The notes: a model not told the origin generated them from the sequence alone. Shown: positions 33,009 to 42,944, counted from the first letter of the stretch. The stretch: DNA of 64,000 nucleotides from an uncultured Armatimonadota bacterium (GCA_903899015.1 CAIUHP010000073.1:37112-101111); one strand, 5' to 3'. Numbers and translations: made by a program.

Positions 33009-35936
33009 TTGAAACCGCTAAGCATCCGACTTTTTGGAACTTTTGAAGTCAGTGTCGAGGGAGTACCGATGCGCAAATTGCGCACGCATCGGGGCAACGC
33101 TATCCTCGCGATTTTGGCACTCCGCTTAGGAAAACCGGTCGACCGGTCTCATCTTGCCGCAACCATCTGGCCCGATAGCGAGCCATCCGATGGCATGTAT
33201 AGTCTTCGTCGCACACTGACGGACCTTCGCCAAGCCCTTGGAGGTGCTTCAGTTGCTATTCAATCGCCGACACCATCCACCGTTCAGTTAGACCCCGATT
33301 TGGTATGGGTCGATCTGGCTGAATTTGATCAATTGATTCGGTCGGTTCAAGACACATCACTGAGCGATGCAGTGTCCCTCTATCGAGCGCCGTTACTGGC
33401 AGAATGGCGATTCGAATGGGTGACTCTTGAACGCGCCATTCGCGAAAGAAACTTGCTTGAAGCCTTGCTTCGGCAGTCGGACCGGGCTGAAGAACGAGGC
33501 GATAATGCTGCGGCGGCAGAAGCCCTTCGACTCCTGTCAACCATTGACCCTCACGATGAGTCAATCTTCCGTCGATTGCTCAACAACCTCGTGAAAGCAG
33601 GAAACCTGTCCGGCGCTCAAAAGGCATTTGAAGACTTCAAGCGTCGATTGAGGCAAGACCTGGACATTCTGCCGTCGGAACAGACAACCGACCTTGTTCG
33701 AGAATTACTATCCAGCACCCCCAAAGCTTTCGATCATTCCCGGTTTGTAGGCGGGAACCTTCCCTTACCTAACACTCCTCTTGTCGGAAGAAGGCGTGAG
33801 TTCGCGGAAGCGCTGCAGGCTCTCGAAGACGGAAGGATGGTCACGTTGGTTGGTTCGGGAGGAGTTGGAAAGACTCGCCTGAGCATTGAGATAATGCGTG
33901 AAGTTGCGGCATCGCAACACCAGCGAGCGGTCGCCGTGGACCTTCTCTCGGTGAGAGACCCCGAGCGGCTCTACGAAGCTTTTGCGGTCGCGGCGCGAAG
34001 TATCGATCCTGACACTCAAGCTAGTCCGGGACAAATTGTTGAGCGACTAGCCGAAGCAAATGTCCTCGTGCTCCTAGACAATTGCGAGCATATATTAGAG
34101 CCAGTTCGTGTTCTCGCTAAGAACTTGTTAGACACCTGTCCCGGTATCCGGATATTAGCAACAAGTCAAGCAAGTGTTGGGCTCTCAGAAGAGAAGATTA
34201 TTCGAATCGAGCCCATGCCGGTTCCCGACTTTCTTGACCCGACCTTGGAGCAAGTCGCGCAGAACGATGCTGTTCGGCTCATGGTGCAGTACATCACCAA
34301 GGCCAAAGGTGGATTTGAACTAAGCGCGCGAAATTTCAAAGTGGTCTATCGGATTTGCCAAACGCTCGAAGGCGTTCCATTGGCACTTGAATTAGCCGCT
34401 ACCCGAACACGGCTTTTGTCTCTTGAACAAGTAGCCAACCTGTTGGAAGATCGGTTCCGACTGCTTCGGACAACTGAAAAAGGGATCGAAGAACGACATC
34501 GGACCCTCATTGCGACGATGGACTGGAGTTACAGTCTTCTTTCTGACCAGGAAAAGGAGCTACTCCAAACAGCCTCCGTATTCGCGGGATTTTGGACTTC
34601 TGAGTCAGCGGCCAAAGTTCATGGCAACCTTGACTCCTACGAAGTGTTGGAAGTGCTCGAACGCCTCGTCGATCGATCTCTCGTGTTGTCGGATCCCCGA
34701 GAGGATTTCCCACGTTTTCGACTCCTCGATTCGGTACGCCAATATGCGTCTGATCGACTGGCGGAAGTCGGAAGCATTGATGAAACACGCGACCGCCACC
34801 TTAAATGGTTTACCGAGCTTTGCGAACTAGCCGAGATTCATATGCCCGGTGGCAATCAACGGCAATGGGTTGAACGCATCACCAGCGAATACGAAAATAT
34901 TCCGGCAGCCTTTTCCTGGGCCAAAGGGGCGAAGTATCGAACAAGCTATGCGCTCAGAATGTCAGGTTCGCTCATGCGCTATTGGTGGATTCAGGGCTTA
35001 ATGACAGCGGGACGTGAAACAGCGCTTCGATCGATCGAACTTCCCGGTGCCAAGGACTATCCTATCCCCTATGCGAAAACGCTCTACACACTGGGGGCAC
35101 TTGCCTGGAGTCAAGGAGATAACAGCGAATGTGACGCTTATCAACTTCAAGCGCTTAAGATTTTTGAAGAGAACCAAGACCTCCGCGGTGCAGCAGGAGC
35201 ACTTCGGAACTTAAGCCAATCGGCTCGAAATCAAGGACGCACCTCCGATGCGATTCAATTTGGCAAGCGAGCGCTCTCGGCATACCAGGCCATTAACGAA
35301 GAAGTACTCGCCGCGAACACCCTGGTGGACATGGCCCTGGCCGCTTATGACCTGATGCTGTTTGAAGAAGCAAAGTGTTATCTCCATCAAGCGATAACTT
35401 ATGCAAATAGTCAGGGCATCTTGCCCATTGAAGCGGTGGCACTTCTCAATTTGGGAAGCGTCTGTCAGTCCCAAGGTTTATTACTGGAAGCTCAAGTTGC
35501 GCTCGAACGTGCATTAAACATTTACGATCAAGTGGGGGGATTGATACTGTCAACCATGACCCGAAACGGTCTTGCCGTTATTCGGGCCGAACTTGGAGAC
35601 GTGCAACACGGCAAGTCTCTTTTGTCGACGAGCTTCGATACGTTCAAAGAATTAGGGGAGAAAAAGGGCGTATGCCTCACACTCGAGAGTGCGGCTTTCG
35701 TTGCTTACATGGCCGAAGAATATGAATTATCGGCATCGTGGCTTGGTACGACCGATCAAATGAGAGAAGCCTTGAATGTTCCCCGTTCTCCTGCAGAAAC
35801 GCCTGAATACATCAAACAGGTGGAAACATTAAAAGCAAAGCTTGAGCCAATGCAATACGACCGGCTCTATCGTATAGGCTATCAAGCTGACCCTGCCGAT
35901 CAGGTCGAGATTGCCAACCGATGGCTTAAAGAATAG
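33009..35936 (+). CDS. AfsR/SARP-type regulator: winged helix-BTAD-NB-ARC-TPR
   Basis: A 975-residue STAND-type regulator. Domains in order: OmpR-like winged helix (about residues 3-85, LSIRLFGTFEVSV... RGNAILAILALRLG, TIWPDS), BTAD helical domain (about 95-245), NB-ARC ATPase with P-loop VGSGGVGKTRL near residue 282 and Walker B VLVLLDNCE near 345, then about 350 residues of TPR-like helices from residue 650. This matches AfsR/DnrI-type transcription factors. The frame opens at a TTG at 32970 inside the hairpin; the TTG at 33009 (KPLSIRLFG) fits the family N terminus better. It lies ahead of the sugar-transport operon on the same strand with 376 bases between, and so may control it; this is inferred. 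Confidence 0.88.
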   Translation: MKPLSIRLFGTFEVSVEGVPMRKLRTHRGNAILAILALRLGKPVDRSHLAATIWPDSEPSDGMYSLRRTLTDLRQALGGASVAIQSPTPSTVQLDPDLVWVDLAEFDQLIRSVQDTSLSDAVSLYRAPLLAEWRFEWVTLERAIRERNLLEALLRQSDRAEERGDNAAAAEALRLLSTIDPHDESIFRRLLNNLVKAGNLSGAQKAFEDFKRRLRQDLDILPSEQTTDLVRELLSSTPKAFDHSRFVGGNLPLPNTPLVGRRREFAEALQALEDGRMVTLVGSGGVGKTRLSIEIMREVAASQHQRAVAVDLLSVRDPERLYEAFAVAARSIDPDTQASPGQIVERLAEANVLVLLDNCEHILEPVRVLAKNLLDTCPGIRILATSQASVGLSEEKIIRIEPMPVPDFLDPTLEQVAQNDAVRLMVQYITKAKGGFELSARNFKVVYRICQTLEGVPLALELAATRTRLLSLEQVANLLEDRFRLLRTTEKGIEERHRTLIATMDWSYSLLSDQEKELLQTASVFAGFWTSESAAKVHGNLDSYEVLEVLERLVDRSLVLSDPREDFPRFRLLDSVRQYASDRLAEVGSIDETRDRHLKWFTELCELAEIHMPGGNQRQWVERITSEYENIPAAFSWAKGAKYRTSYALRMSGSLMRYWWIQGLMTAGRETALRSIELPGAKDYPIPYAKTLYTLGALAWSQGDNSECDAYQLQALKIFEENQDLRGAAGALRNLSQSARNQGRTSDAIQFGKRALSAYQAINEEVLAANTLVDMALAAYDLMLFEEAKCYLHQAITYANSQGILPIEAVALLNLGSVCQSQGLLLEAQVALERALNIYDQVGGLILSTMTRNGLAVIRAELGDVQHGKSLLSTSFDTFKELGEKKGVCLTLESAAFVAYMAEEYELSASWLGTTDQMREALNVPRSPAETPEYIKQVETLKAKLEPMQYDRLYRIGYQADPADQVEIANRWLKE

Positions 35937-36312
35937 CCACACACTTTAATCTCTCCAGGCGCGACTTTGAGAATATTCTCAACTGGAAGGGTGCGCACAT
36001 ATGTTCGCCCTCCTTTCTAGGCGGCTCGCTCCGCTACAATACAAGTCCGTTGTTAGCAAAGCTTTCCTCTAGAAACATCGAGAAGATCGGTTGAAAGCCT
36101 TCAAGCCGCACAAAAACTCATTAAGAGCTTAAAATCGTCTAGGGCAACGAAGATTAAAGTTGAATATCACCCACCGCAGACAAGACTTGGGTTAACTTTG
36201 CGGGACTTCTGCAGAAACCGAGGCGTGGACCCGTCTCACTTTCGGTTTTGGCAAACAAAGAATTGAAGAACAGATAAGCTTCGGCTTAATAGGTAGGAAA
36301 CAGGAGGTATTG
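35937..36312. promoter_or_regulatory. Intergenic control region of the sugar-uptake operon with a 16-bp palindrome
   Basis: 376 bases with no credible gene. At 35967-35982 lies a perfect palindrome, TTGAGAATATTCTCAA, either an operator or a terminator stem for the upstream regulator. A weaker inverted repeat follows (about 35986-36020). A strong Shine-Dalgarno AGGAGGT at 36302-36308 sits 4 bases before the ATG of the next gene. I cannot place -35 and -10 boxes with confidence. Confidence 0.55.
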
Positions 36313-37359
36313 ATGAAGCATTTTTATAGTGCAGCTTTAGTGGCAGGTATGGCCCTGCTCATGGCCGCTGGTTGCGGTTCTGGAGACAAGGGTGGCTCCA
36401 CCTCTGGAGACACAGCGACAAATTCCCCGATGACGCCTGGAACGGCTGATGCCGGTGGAAAGAAACTCACGATCGCAGTTATTCCTAAGGGATCGACTCA
36501 CGATTATTGGAAGGCTCTTCACGCAGGCGCAAACGCTGCCGGTAAAGAGTTGGGCGTCGATATTCAGTTCAAGGGCCCTCTCAAAGAGGATGACCGTGAG
36601 GACCAAATTAAGACGGTTGAAGACTTCGTCAACGCGAAAGTCGACGGAATCGTGTTAGCTCCTCTGGACAACCAGGCACTCGTGAAGCCTGCTGAAGCTG
36701 CCGTAATGGCCGGCATCCCAGTTGTTGTCATCGACTCTTCCCTCAAGAGCGACAAACAATCCAGCTACGTTGCTACTGACAACTACAAGGGTGGTCAGAT
36801 GGCAGGCGAAGCCATGGTAAAGCTTCTCAACGGTAAAGGCAACGTCATCGTTCTGCGATACGAGACCGGTTCCGCAAGCACCATGGATCGCGAGCAAGGT
36901 TTCTTGGATGTGATGGCAAAGAATCCTGGCATCAAGATTCTTAGCTCCAACCAGGAAGGCGGGGCAACTGCTGACTCGGCTCAGCAAAAGGCACAAGGAC
37001 TGCTAAGCGGATTCAAGAACGCTGATGGCACCCTTCAAGCGCAAGGCATTTACTGCCCGAACGAGTCGACTACCTTCGGCATGCTTCGAGTTCTCGAAGA
37101 GAACAAGTGGGCAGGCAAGGTCAAGTTCGTTGGATTTGACTCTTCACCGAAGCTTATTGACGGAATGAAGGCTGGCGAGATCGATGCACTTGTTGTTCAA
37201 AACCCATTTAAGATGGGCCACGACAGCGTTGTTCAAATCGTCAAGGTCATCAAGAAGCAGAAGTTCGATGCTAAAGAAGACACCGGCGCCACTCTGGTGA
37301 CGAAGGATAACTTGAACACACCGGATATCCTCAAGCTGGTTACGCCTCCACAAGAGTAG
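36313..37359 (+). CDS. Sugar ABC transporter substrate-binding lipoprotein (RbsB/LacI-type periplasmic binding fold)
   Basis: A 348-residue lipoprotein. The signal ends in the lipobox LMAAGC with the acylated Cys at residue 21, then a Gly/Ser/Thr linker, then a two-lobed type I periplasmic binding fold (TIAVIPKGSTHDYWKALHAGANAAGKELG, VDGIVLAPLDNQALVKP, IPVVVIDSSLKSDKQSSYVATDN, KVKFVGFDSSPKLIDGMK). It presents a sugar to the RbsA/RbsC-type transporter downstream. An AGGAGGT site 4 bases before the ATG at 36313 decides the start over the in-frame TTG at 36310. The sugar cannot be read from sequence, but the linked GH116 enzyme suggests a beta-glycoside product. Confidence 0.92.
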   Translation: MKHFYSAALVAGMALLMAAGCGSGDKGGSTSGDTATNSPMTPGTADAGGKKLTIAVIPKGSTHDYWKALHAGANAAGKELGVDIQFKGPLKEDDREDQIKTVEDFVNAKVDGIVLAPLDNQALVKPAEAAVMAGIPVVVIDSSLKSDKQSSYVATDNYKGGQMAGEAMVKLLNGKGNVIVLRYETGSASTMDREQGFLDVMAKNPGIKILSSNQEGGATADSAQQKAQGLLSGFKNADGTLQAQGIYCPNESTTFGMLRVLEENKWAGKVKFVGFDSSPKLIDGMKAGEIDALVVQNPFKMGHDSVVQIVKVIKKQKFDAKEDTGATLVTKDNLNTPDILKLVTPPQE

Positions 37360-37384
37360 GCTCAACTCGCGATCGGATCGACTC

Positions 37385-37417
37385 GGGGCGGAGAACGTGA
37401 TCACACGGCTCCGCCCC
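37385..37417 (+). promoter_or_regulatory. Stem-loop between binding-protein and ATPase genes
   Basis: GGGGCGGAG and CTCCGCCCC form a perfect 9-bp stem around a 15-base loop, 25 bases after the binding-protein stop. There is no T tract. Such hairpins in ABC operons often give partial termination or protect the 5' message, raising binding protein above the transporter. Confidence 0.7.
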
Positions 37418-37471
37418 TCACATGACAACCCAACAATTATCAGAATTCAAAACGCCTTCTAAAAAACACCG

Positions 37472-38935
37472 ATGTCATTTCTTTCAATGAAGAGCATTTC
37501 CAAGCGCTTTGGGGCGACCATCGCTTTGGACAATGTTGAACTCAATATCGAACGCGGCGAAGTCCATGCCCTCGTCGGCGAGAATGGTTCTGGCAAGAGC
37601 ACTTTGATGAGGATCCTTTCCGGTGCAATTCGCGCCGATTCAGGTTCGATCACATTAAACGGCCAGCCATATTCCCCAAAAAATCCGATGGAAGCTCGGA
37701 AACTGGGGATCGCGATGATCTATCAAGAGCTCAGTCTCTGCCCCCATCTCTCTACCGCCGAAAATGTTCTCCTGGGGATGGAGTTTCAGAACTTCGGGAT
37801 TATTGATCGCAAAGAAAGCCGAAAGCGCACCCAAGAAGCGCTGAAACTACTTGGAATTACGGACCTCGATGTTGATGCACCCGTAAGCGAATTGCCGATC
37901 GCAACCCGGCAACTTGTTGAGATTGCCCGTGCAGTTGCCCTTAAATCTGATGTCGTCGTCCTCGATGAACCCACGAGTAGCTTGACTCAAGCCGACGTCG
38001 AGAAACTCTTTGGCGTCGTGAACACGCTCCGAGAAAAGGGGACCGCCGTCATTTACATTTCCCACTTCCTCGATGAGATCAAGCGCATATGTGATCACAT
38101 GACGGTTTTGAGAGACGGAGTCAATGTTGGAGCCGCAAAGGTCTCCGACGTCGATACTGACACCATTGTCAGCATGATGGTGGGACGAAAGATCGATACG
38201 ATTTACCCAAGATCCGTCCGAACCCCGACCGACGTTGTCGTCGAAATCACCGGTTTGCATGGGATGACAAAACCAGAAAACGCCAACCTCAAGTTAAGAA
38301 AGGGAGAAGTGGTTGGCATCGCCGGATTAAACGGATCGGGGCGAACCGAATTAGTACGTTGCCTCTTTGGACTCGATGCCGTCAAAAGCGGAAAAATCCG
38401 AGTCGGCAAATTTGAAGGGTTTGCGAAACCTGCTACACGATGGAGTGAAGGGGTCGGCATGTTAAGTGAGGATCGAAAGCTGGAAGGCCTTGCACTCACA
38501 ATGACCATCGCTGATAATCTGACCCTGACCAAACTGCCTTCCATCGTTTCCAATGCGAAGCAACTCGAAGATGCCGAACTCTGGGTCAAGAACCTTGGCG
38601 TCAAGTGCCGCACGCCTCTCCAACCCATTGGAGACTTGTCGGGAGGCAACCAGCAAAAAGTCGCCATCGCCCGACTCCTCTATCACGACGTCGATGTCTT
38701 GCTATTGGACGAGCCCACCCGCGGAATTGACGTGGGCAGCAAAGAAAGTATTTATCAGTTGATTGACCAACTCGCCTTACAAGGCAAAGCAATTCTTATG
38801 GTTAGCAGTTATCTCCCAGAACTACTCGGAACTTGTGACCGAATCGCCGTTATGCACAAAGGAATCCTAGGCGAAACCCGAGCGGTTGCCGATACCGATG
38901 CCGAGCAGATTATTCGCGAGGCCGCAGGCGCATGA
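37472..38935 (+). CDS. Sugar ABC transporter ATP-binding protein with two ABC domains (RbsA type)
   Basis: A 487-residue fused ATPase of the CUT2/carbohydrate uptake class. Domain 1: Walker A GENGSGKST at about residues 37-45, a divergent signature region (SELPIATRQLVEIARA) and Walker B VVVLDEPTSSL. Domain 2: GLNGSGRTELV (the usual degenerate P-loop), canonical LSGGNQQKVAIA and LLLDEPTRGIDVG. Both catalytic Glu residues are present, unlike the orphan relative at 43002-44396. It sits on the cytoplasmic face and drives the permease encoded next, with which it overlaps by 4 bases (ATGA). Confidence 0.95.
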   Translation: MSFLSMKSISKRFGATIALDNVELNIERGEVHALVGENGSGKSTLMRILSGAIRADSGSITLNGQPYSPKNPMEARKLGIAMIYQELSLCPHLSTAENVLLGMEFQNFGIIDRKESRKRTQEALKLLGITDLDVDAPVSELPIATRQLVEIARAVALKSDVVVLDEPTSSLTQADVEKLFGVVNTLREKGTAVIYISHFLDEIKRICDHMTVLRDGVNVGAAKVSDVDTDTIVSMMVGRKIDTIYPRSVRTPTDVVVEITGLHGMTKPENANLKLRKGEVVGIAGLNGSGRTELVRCLFGLDAVKSGKIRVGKFEGFAKPATRWSEGVGMLSEDRKLEGLALTMTIADNLTLTKLPSIVSNAKQLEDAELWVKNLGVKCRTPLQPIGDLSGGNQQKVAIARLLYHDVDVLLLDEPTRGIDVGSKESIYQLIDQLALQGKAILMVSSYLPELLGTCDRIAVMHKGILGETRAVADTDAEQIIREAAGA

Positions 38936-39894
38936 AAAACTTTCTCAAATCTTCCGGCATCTATAACCTCCTGGGACTCGTGGTTGCGTGGATGGGCATT
39001 TTTGCATTCTTCTGGTGGAAGGCCCCACCGAACTTCCATTCGCTCGACAACTTCAAGACGATGGCTCGTCAAGACACCATTGTCGCGATTGCGACGCTGG
39101 GAATGACATGCATTATTATCTGCGGCGGAATTGACCTTTCAGTTGGTTCGGTTGTCGCATTCGTAACCGTCATTATCGCGGCTTTACTCCAAGCGCATAT
39201 GAGCCCTTGGGTGTCTCTGTTATTGGGTGTGGGTGCTGGCGGAGCATGGGGACTATTCAATGGAATCCTCATCACCCGATTGAAAGTCGTTCCGTTTATC
39301 GTCACTCTAGGGACCTACCTTTTGGTTCGAGGCGCGGCAAAAGGCCTCGCCCATAACCGAACGATTGATAGCCCTGCGTCGTGGCTAAACGACCTTACGA
39401 GCCAGCCAACCGATCATGACGCATGGCGAATCCTCCCCACCGGAGTTTGGATCACGATTATTGGAGCGATTGCCGTCGCACTGATGCTCAAGCGCACTCG
39501 ATTTGGTCGTCACATCGTTGCGGTCGGATCAAACGAACAAGCAGCACGACTTTGCGGAGTGCCCGTTGAAAGAGTCAAGCTTGGCGTTTACTGCTTGGCT
39601 GGACTTCTTGTCGGGCTTGCTGGCCTGATGCAGTATTCGCGACTCACTCTTGGTGACCCAACCGCGGCAGACGGTTTGGAACTTAAAGTTATTGCTGCCG
39701 TTGTCATTGGTGGTGCAAGTTTGAACGGTGGCCAAGGTTCGATCTTTGGGTCGCTGCTTGGAGCTTGGATCATGACAACTATCAGTACTGGCTGTTCCCA
39801 AATGGGACTCGACAACTGGGTCGAGCAAATGGTGACCGGCGGAATCATCGTCATTTCCGTTGCCATCGATAGGTTACGCGTCCGAAAAGACTAA
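38932..39894 (+). CDS. Sugar ABC transporter permease (RbsC type)
   Basis: A 320-residue membrane protein with about 8-10 helices, matching RbsC/BPD_transp_2 permeases in length. Family features: the RQDTIVAIATLGMTCIIICGGIDLSVGS segment (about residues 46-72), VPFIVTLGTYLLVRG, the cytoplasmic coupling loop FGRHIVAVGSNEQAARLCGVPVERVK (about residues 185-210) and LKVIAAVVIGGASLNGGQGSIFGSLLG. It forms the channel for the sugar offered by the lipoprotein. Its start overlaps the ATPase stop by 4 bases, and the GH116 gene follows 47 bases later. Confidence 0.95.
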   Translation: MKNFLKSSGIYNLLGLVVAWMGIFAFFWWKAPPNFHSLDNFKTMARQDTIVAIATLGMTCIIICGGIDLSVGSVVAFVTVIIAALLQAHMSPWVSLLLGVGAGGAWGLFNGILITRLKVVPFIVTLGTYLLVRGAAKGLAHNRTIDSPASWLNDLTSQPTDHDAWRILPTGVWITIIGAIAVALMLKRTRFGRHIVAVGSNEQAARLCGVPVERVKLGVYCLAGLLVGLAGLMQYSRLTLGDPTAADGLELKVIAAVVIGGASLNGGQGSIFGSLLGAWIMTTISTGCSQMGLDNWVEQMVTGGIIVISVAIDRLRVRKD

Positions 39895-39941
39895 GGTTAA
39901 CGACCGGAATCAACGACGATTCCACGAATAGAGATAGCTCA

Positions 39942-42900
39942 ATGAACGAGATCACTCGCCGTACAATGCTTAAAATGGCCGGGGGTGCGACCCTTGGCCT
40001 TGGATTCCCAGGCAAGATCCTGGCTGTGCTTCAAGACGGAACCCTGGTTGTCCAAGAACACCGAGTACCGCTGAATAAAAACCTTTCGTCCGAATGGAAA
40101 TCGGGACTCGTTGAGAAAGGCCACAAGGAGATCTGGAGCGGAGATAACCTTGATTCCATCGGAATGCCAATTGGTGGCATTGCGACCGGTCAACTTTACT
40201 TATGCGGTGACGGTACCCTCGGTTGCTGGGAGATATTCAACCATCATGACTATCACCATCAAGGTCCCTACAGCTACGCGAACCGCCCAATTCCAAAGCT
40301 TGTCCAGTTCGGTTTCACTCTCGGCATCGGCGATAAGACCTGGAAGCTCCAAAAGTCCGGATTCAAGGACATCATCTTCAATGGTACACACCCTATTGGG
40401 ACCGTCACTTACAAAGATGCCGATTGTCCGGTTGAAGCAGTCGTTACGGCCTATTCCCCGTTTATTCCGTTAAACGCCAAAGATTCCGCCCTGCCGGCAA
40501 CTATCTTTGAAATCCAGATCAAGAACATGAGCCCCCACCGGCAAGAAATCTTGCTTTCTGGGTTCCTTGAGAACGCAGTGGCTCGCTCAAGCGAAGCCAA
40601 TTCTGCTAGTCGCAAGCGGTCGACTCATGTCATGGTTGAAAACGCATTCACCTGCATGACCCATCGCGCCGACCTATCGAAGCATGAAATGCCGAGCGAG
40701 AAAGCGAAGCCTCGTTCCGAACTCTTAATTGCAGACTTCGAGGGATCAACTTACGGTGACTGGAAGGTTGAAGGCACCGCATTTGGGCCAGGACCCGCGA
40801 AGGGAACGCTGGACGGACAAAACCCCGTGTCAGGCTATGTAGGAACTGGGCTAGTTAACACATTCTTTAAGGGCGATGAAACAGTCGGAAAGCTCACCTC
40901 ACCCGAGTTTACGATTGAAAGAGACTTTATCAACTTTAAGATAGCGGGTGGCAATCAACCAGGCGACGAATGCATCAACTTGCTGATTGATGGCAAAATC
41001 GTGCGCTCATCAACCGGCTTGAATGACGAACGACTCATGTGGGAAACCTGGAGCGTCGCAGAATTCACAGGCAAGAAGGCAAAAATCGAAATTGTCGATA
41101 ACGCAACCGGTGGTTGGGGGCATATCAATATTGATCAGATTTCTCAGTCCGATAAGATTGAGTCGAAAGAGGATCTCAGCGCTCGGCATGGCGACGCTAA
41201 CTTAGACAATGGAACGATGTCGCTCACTGCGCTGGCCTTGGGTTCGGCAGATGCAAGACCAGGTTACGGATTCGATCACCCGTATGTCGGACACGTAAAC
41301 GTTCCAGCCATCTCCCTCGAACCTGGAAAGTCCGCAAGCGTCACCTATGTGCTCTCCTGGCACTTCCCCCACCACCCGCAGGGCAGAAACTATGCGGCCT
41401 GGTTCGAAGATTCGCAAGCAGTTGCCAAATATGTTGCGAAGAATTTCAGACGACTGAGCCAAGAGACTAAGCTTTGGCGAGATACCTATTACGATTCAAC
41501 ACTCCCCTTCTGGCTGCTGGATCGTTTGCACATGACGGCAGGAAATCTCGCAACCGGAGTGACCGAGTGGCGTAAGGATGATCTTTTTTGGTGTTGGGAA
41601 GGTGTCGTATGTTGCGACGGAACCTGTACACACGTTTGGAACTACGAACATTCCTTAGCTCGACTCTTTCCTGAGCTTGAACGAAACATTCGTTCTAAAA
41701 CCGATTTCGGAGTGGGTTATGACGAAGCTTCCGGATTAGTCGGAATGCGTAGTGACCGAGAATATGCGGCCGACGGGCAGTGCGGCACCATTCTCAAGGC
41801 CTATCGCGAGCACCAAATGAGTCCTGACGATACATTTCTGAAGGAACATTGGGTCCGCATCCGAAGAGCGCTTGAATACTTAATCCAGCACGACCAAAAC
41901 GGCGACGGCATCCTGGAAGACGCCCAGCCTAATACTTACGACATCGAGTTCTTTGGAGCAAATACATTTGTCGGCTCCCTCTATCTGGGGGCCTTACGAG
42001 CAGGAGAAGAAATGGCTCGAGATCTTGGTGACGAAGCATTCGCCGACCGATGTCACGCCATTTTCAAGAGCGGAAGTGAGGCAACGATGAAACGGCTGTG
42101 GAACGGTGAATACTTCATCCAGGAAGTTGATCAGACCAAGTACAAAAAATACCAATACGGACCAGGCTGCCTTGCTGACCAATTATTTGGTCAAGGCTGG
42201 GCTCATCAGGTTGGTCTGGGATATCTCTATCCCGCCGATAAAGTAGCAACTGGGCTCAAATCCATCTGGAAATACAATTGGGCGCCCGATGTGGCAGGTC
42301 AAAACAAGCGTTGGCCACCACAGCGTCCGTTTGCACTGCCAGGTGAAGGTGGACTCTTTACCTGTACGTGGCCAATCGGTGGTCGCGAAAACGAACCAGT
42401 TCTCTATCGAGATGAAGTTTGGACCGGAATCGAATATCAAGTCGCAGGTCATATGGTTTGGGAAGGGATGGTTGAAGAGGGGCTCTCCATTTGTAGAGCG
42501 ATCCATGAGCGCTATCACCCCAGCAAGCGCAACCCCTATAACGAAGTTGAGTGCAGCGACCACTATGCCAGGGCTCTGGCGTCTTGGGGCGTTTATTTGG
42601 CGCTGGCTGGATTCAGATATCACGGGCCGAACCAGAGCATTGGTTTCTCTCCGAAACTATCGCCTGAGAACTTTAAGTCAGCGTTTACAACCGCAGAGGG
42701 CTGGGGCTCGTACACGCAAAAACGCACTAATGGAATGCTAGAGGCAACCATCTCGATGGTCCACGGTAAATTGCGTGTCAGGACCATTCAGCTTGATACA
42801 CCATACACTTCTAATGTCGTCGTCAAACTTGGCCATGAAACCATCAAAGTCTGCACGATAACACAGGGTTCCACGTTTGTCATCGACTTAGGAGATTCGG

Positions 42901-42944
42901 TAACTGTGAAGGCGGGCCAATCACTCAGCATCGTTCTGAGCTAG
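39942..42944 (+). CDS. Tat-exported GH116 family glycosidase with inserted domain
   Basis: A 1000-residue secreted glycosidase of the beta-glucosidase/glucosylceramidase (GH116, DUF608) type. A twin-arginine-type signal (TRRTMLKMAGGATLGLG) starts at residue 5. The GH116 N-terminal beta-domain (GMPIGGIATGQLYLCGDG... GCWEIFNHHDYHH) is split by an insert at about residues 262-402 with a beta-sandwich lectin-like pattern (LIADFEGSTYGDW, FTIERDFINFKIAGG, WGHINIDQISQ). The catalytic (alpha/alpha)6 barrel follows. Candidate catalytic residues are E553 (CWEGVVCCDG) as nucleophile and D667 (NTYDIEF) as acid/base, by comparison with known GH116 members. It follows the RbsABC-type genes and probably releases sugar for uptake. 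Confidence 0.88.
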   Translation: MNEITRRTMLKMAGGATLGLGFPGKILAVLQDGTLVVQEHRVPLNKNLSSEWKSGLVEKGHKEIWSGDNLDSIGMPIGGIATGQLYLCGDGTLGCWEIFNHHDYHHQGPYSYANRPIPKLVQFGFTLGIGDKTWKLQKSGFKDIIFNGTHPIGTVTYKDADCPVEAVVTAYSPFIPLNAKDSALPATIFEIQIKNMSPHRQEILLSGFLENAVARSSEANSASRKRSTHVMVENAFTCMTHRADLSKHEMPSEKAKPRSELLIADFEGSTYGDWKVEGTAFGPGPAKGTLDGQNPVSGYVGTGLVNTFFKGDETVGKLTSPEFTIERDFINFKIAGGNQPGDECINLLIDGKIVRSSTGLNDERLMWETWSVAEFTGKKAKIEIVDNATGGWGHINIDQISQSDKIESKEDLSARHGDANLDNGTMSLTALALGSADARPGYGFDHPYVGHVNVPAISLEPGKSASVTYVLSWHFPHHPQGRNYAAWFEDSQAVAKYVAKNFRRLSQETKLWRDTYYDSTLPFWLLDRLHMTAGNLATGVTEWRKDDLFWCWEGVVCCDGTCTHVWNYEHSLARLFPELERNIRSKTDFGVGYDEASGLVGMRSDREYAADGQCGTILKAYREHQMSPDDTFLKEHWVRIRRALEYLIQHDQNGDGILEDAQPNTYDIEFFGANTFVGSLYLGALRAGEEMARDLGDEAFADRCHAIFKSGSEATMKRLWNGEYFIQEVDQTKYKKYQYGPGCLADQLFGQGWAHQVGLGYLYPADKVATGLKSIWKYNWAPDVAGQNKRWPPQRPFALPGEGGLFTCTWPIGGRENEPVLYRDEVWTGIEYQVAGHMVWEGMVEEGLSICRAIHERYHPSKRNPYNEVECSDHYARALASWGVYLALAGFRYHGPNQSIGFSPKLSPENFKSAFTTAEGWGSYTQKRTNGMLEATISMVHGKLRVRTIQLDTPYTSNVVVKLGHETIKVCTITQGSTFVIDLGDSVTVKAGQSLSIVLS

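Noticed and set aside
42183..42623. 146-codon minus-strand frame in the GH116 gene
   Set aside because: Overlaps the catalytic domain of GH116 on the other strand; composition is that of a shadow frame.
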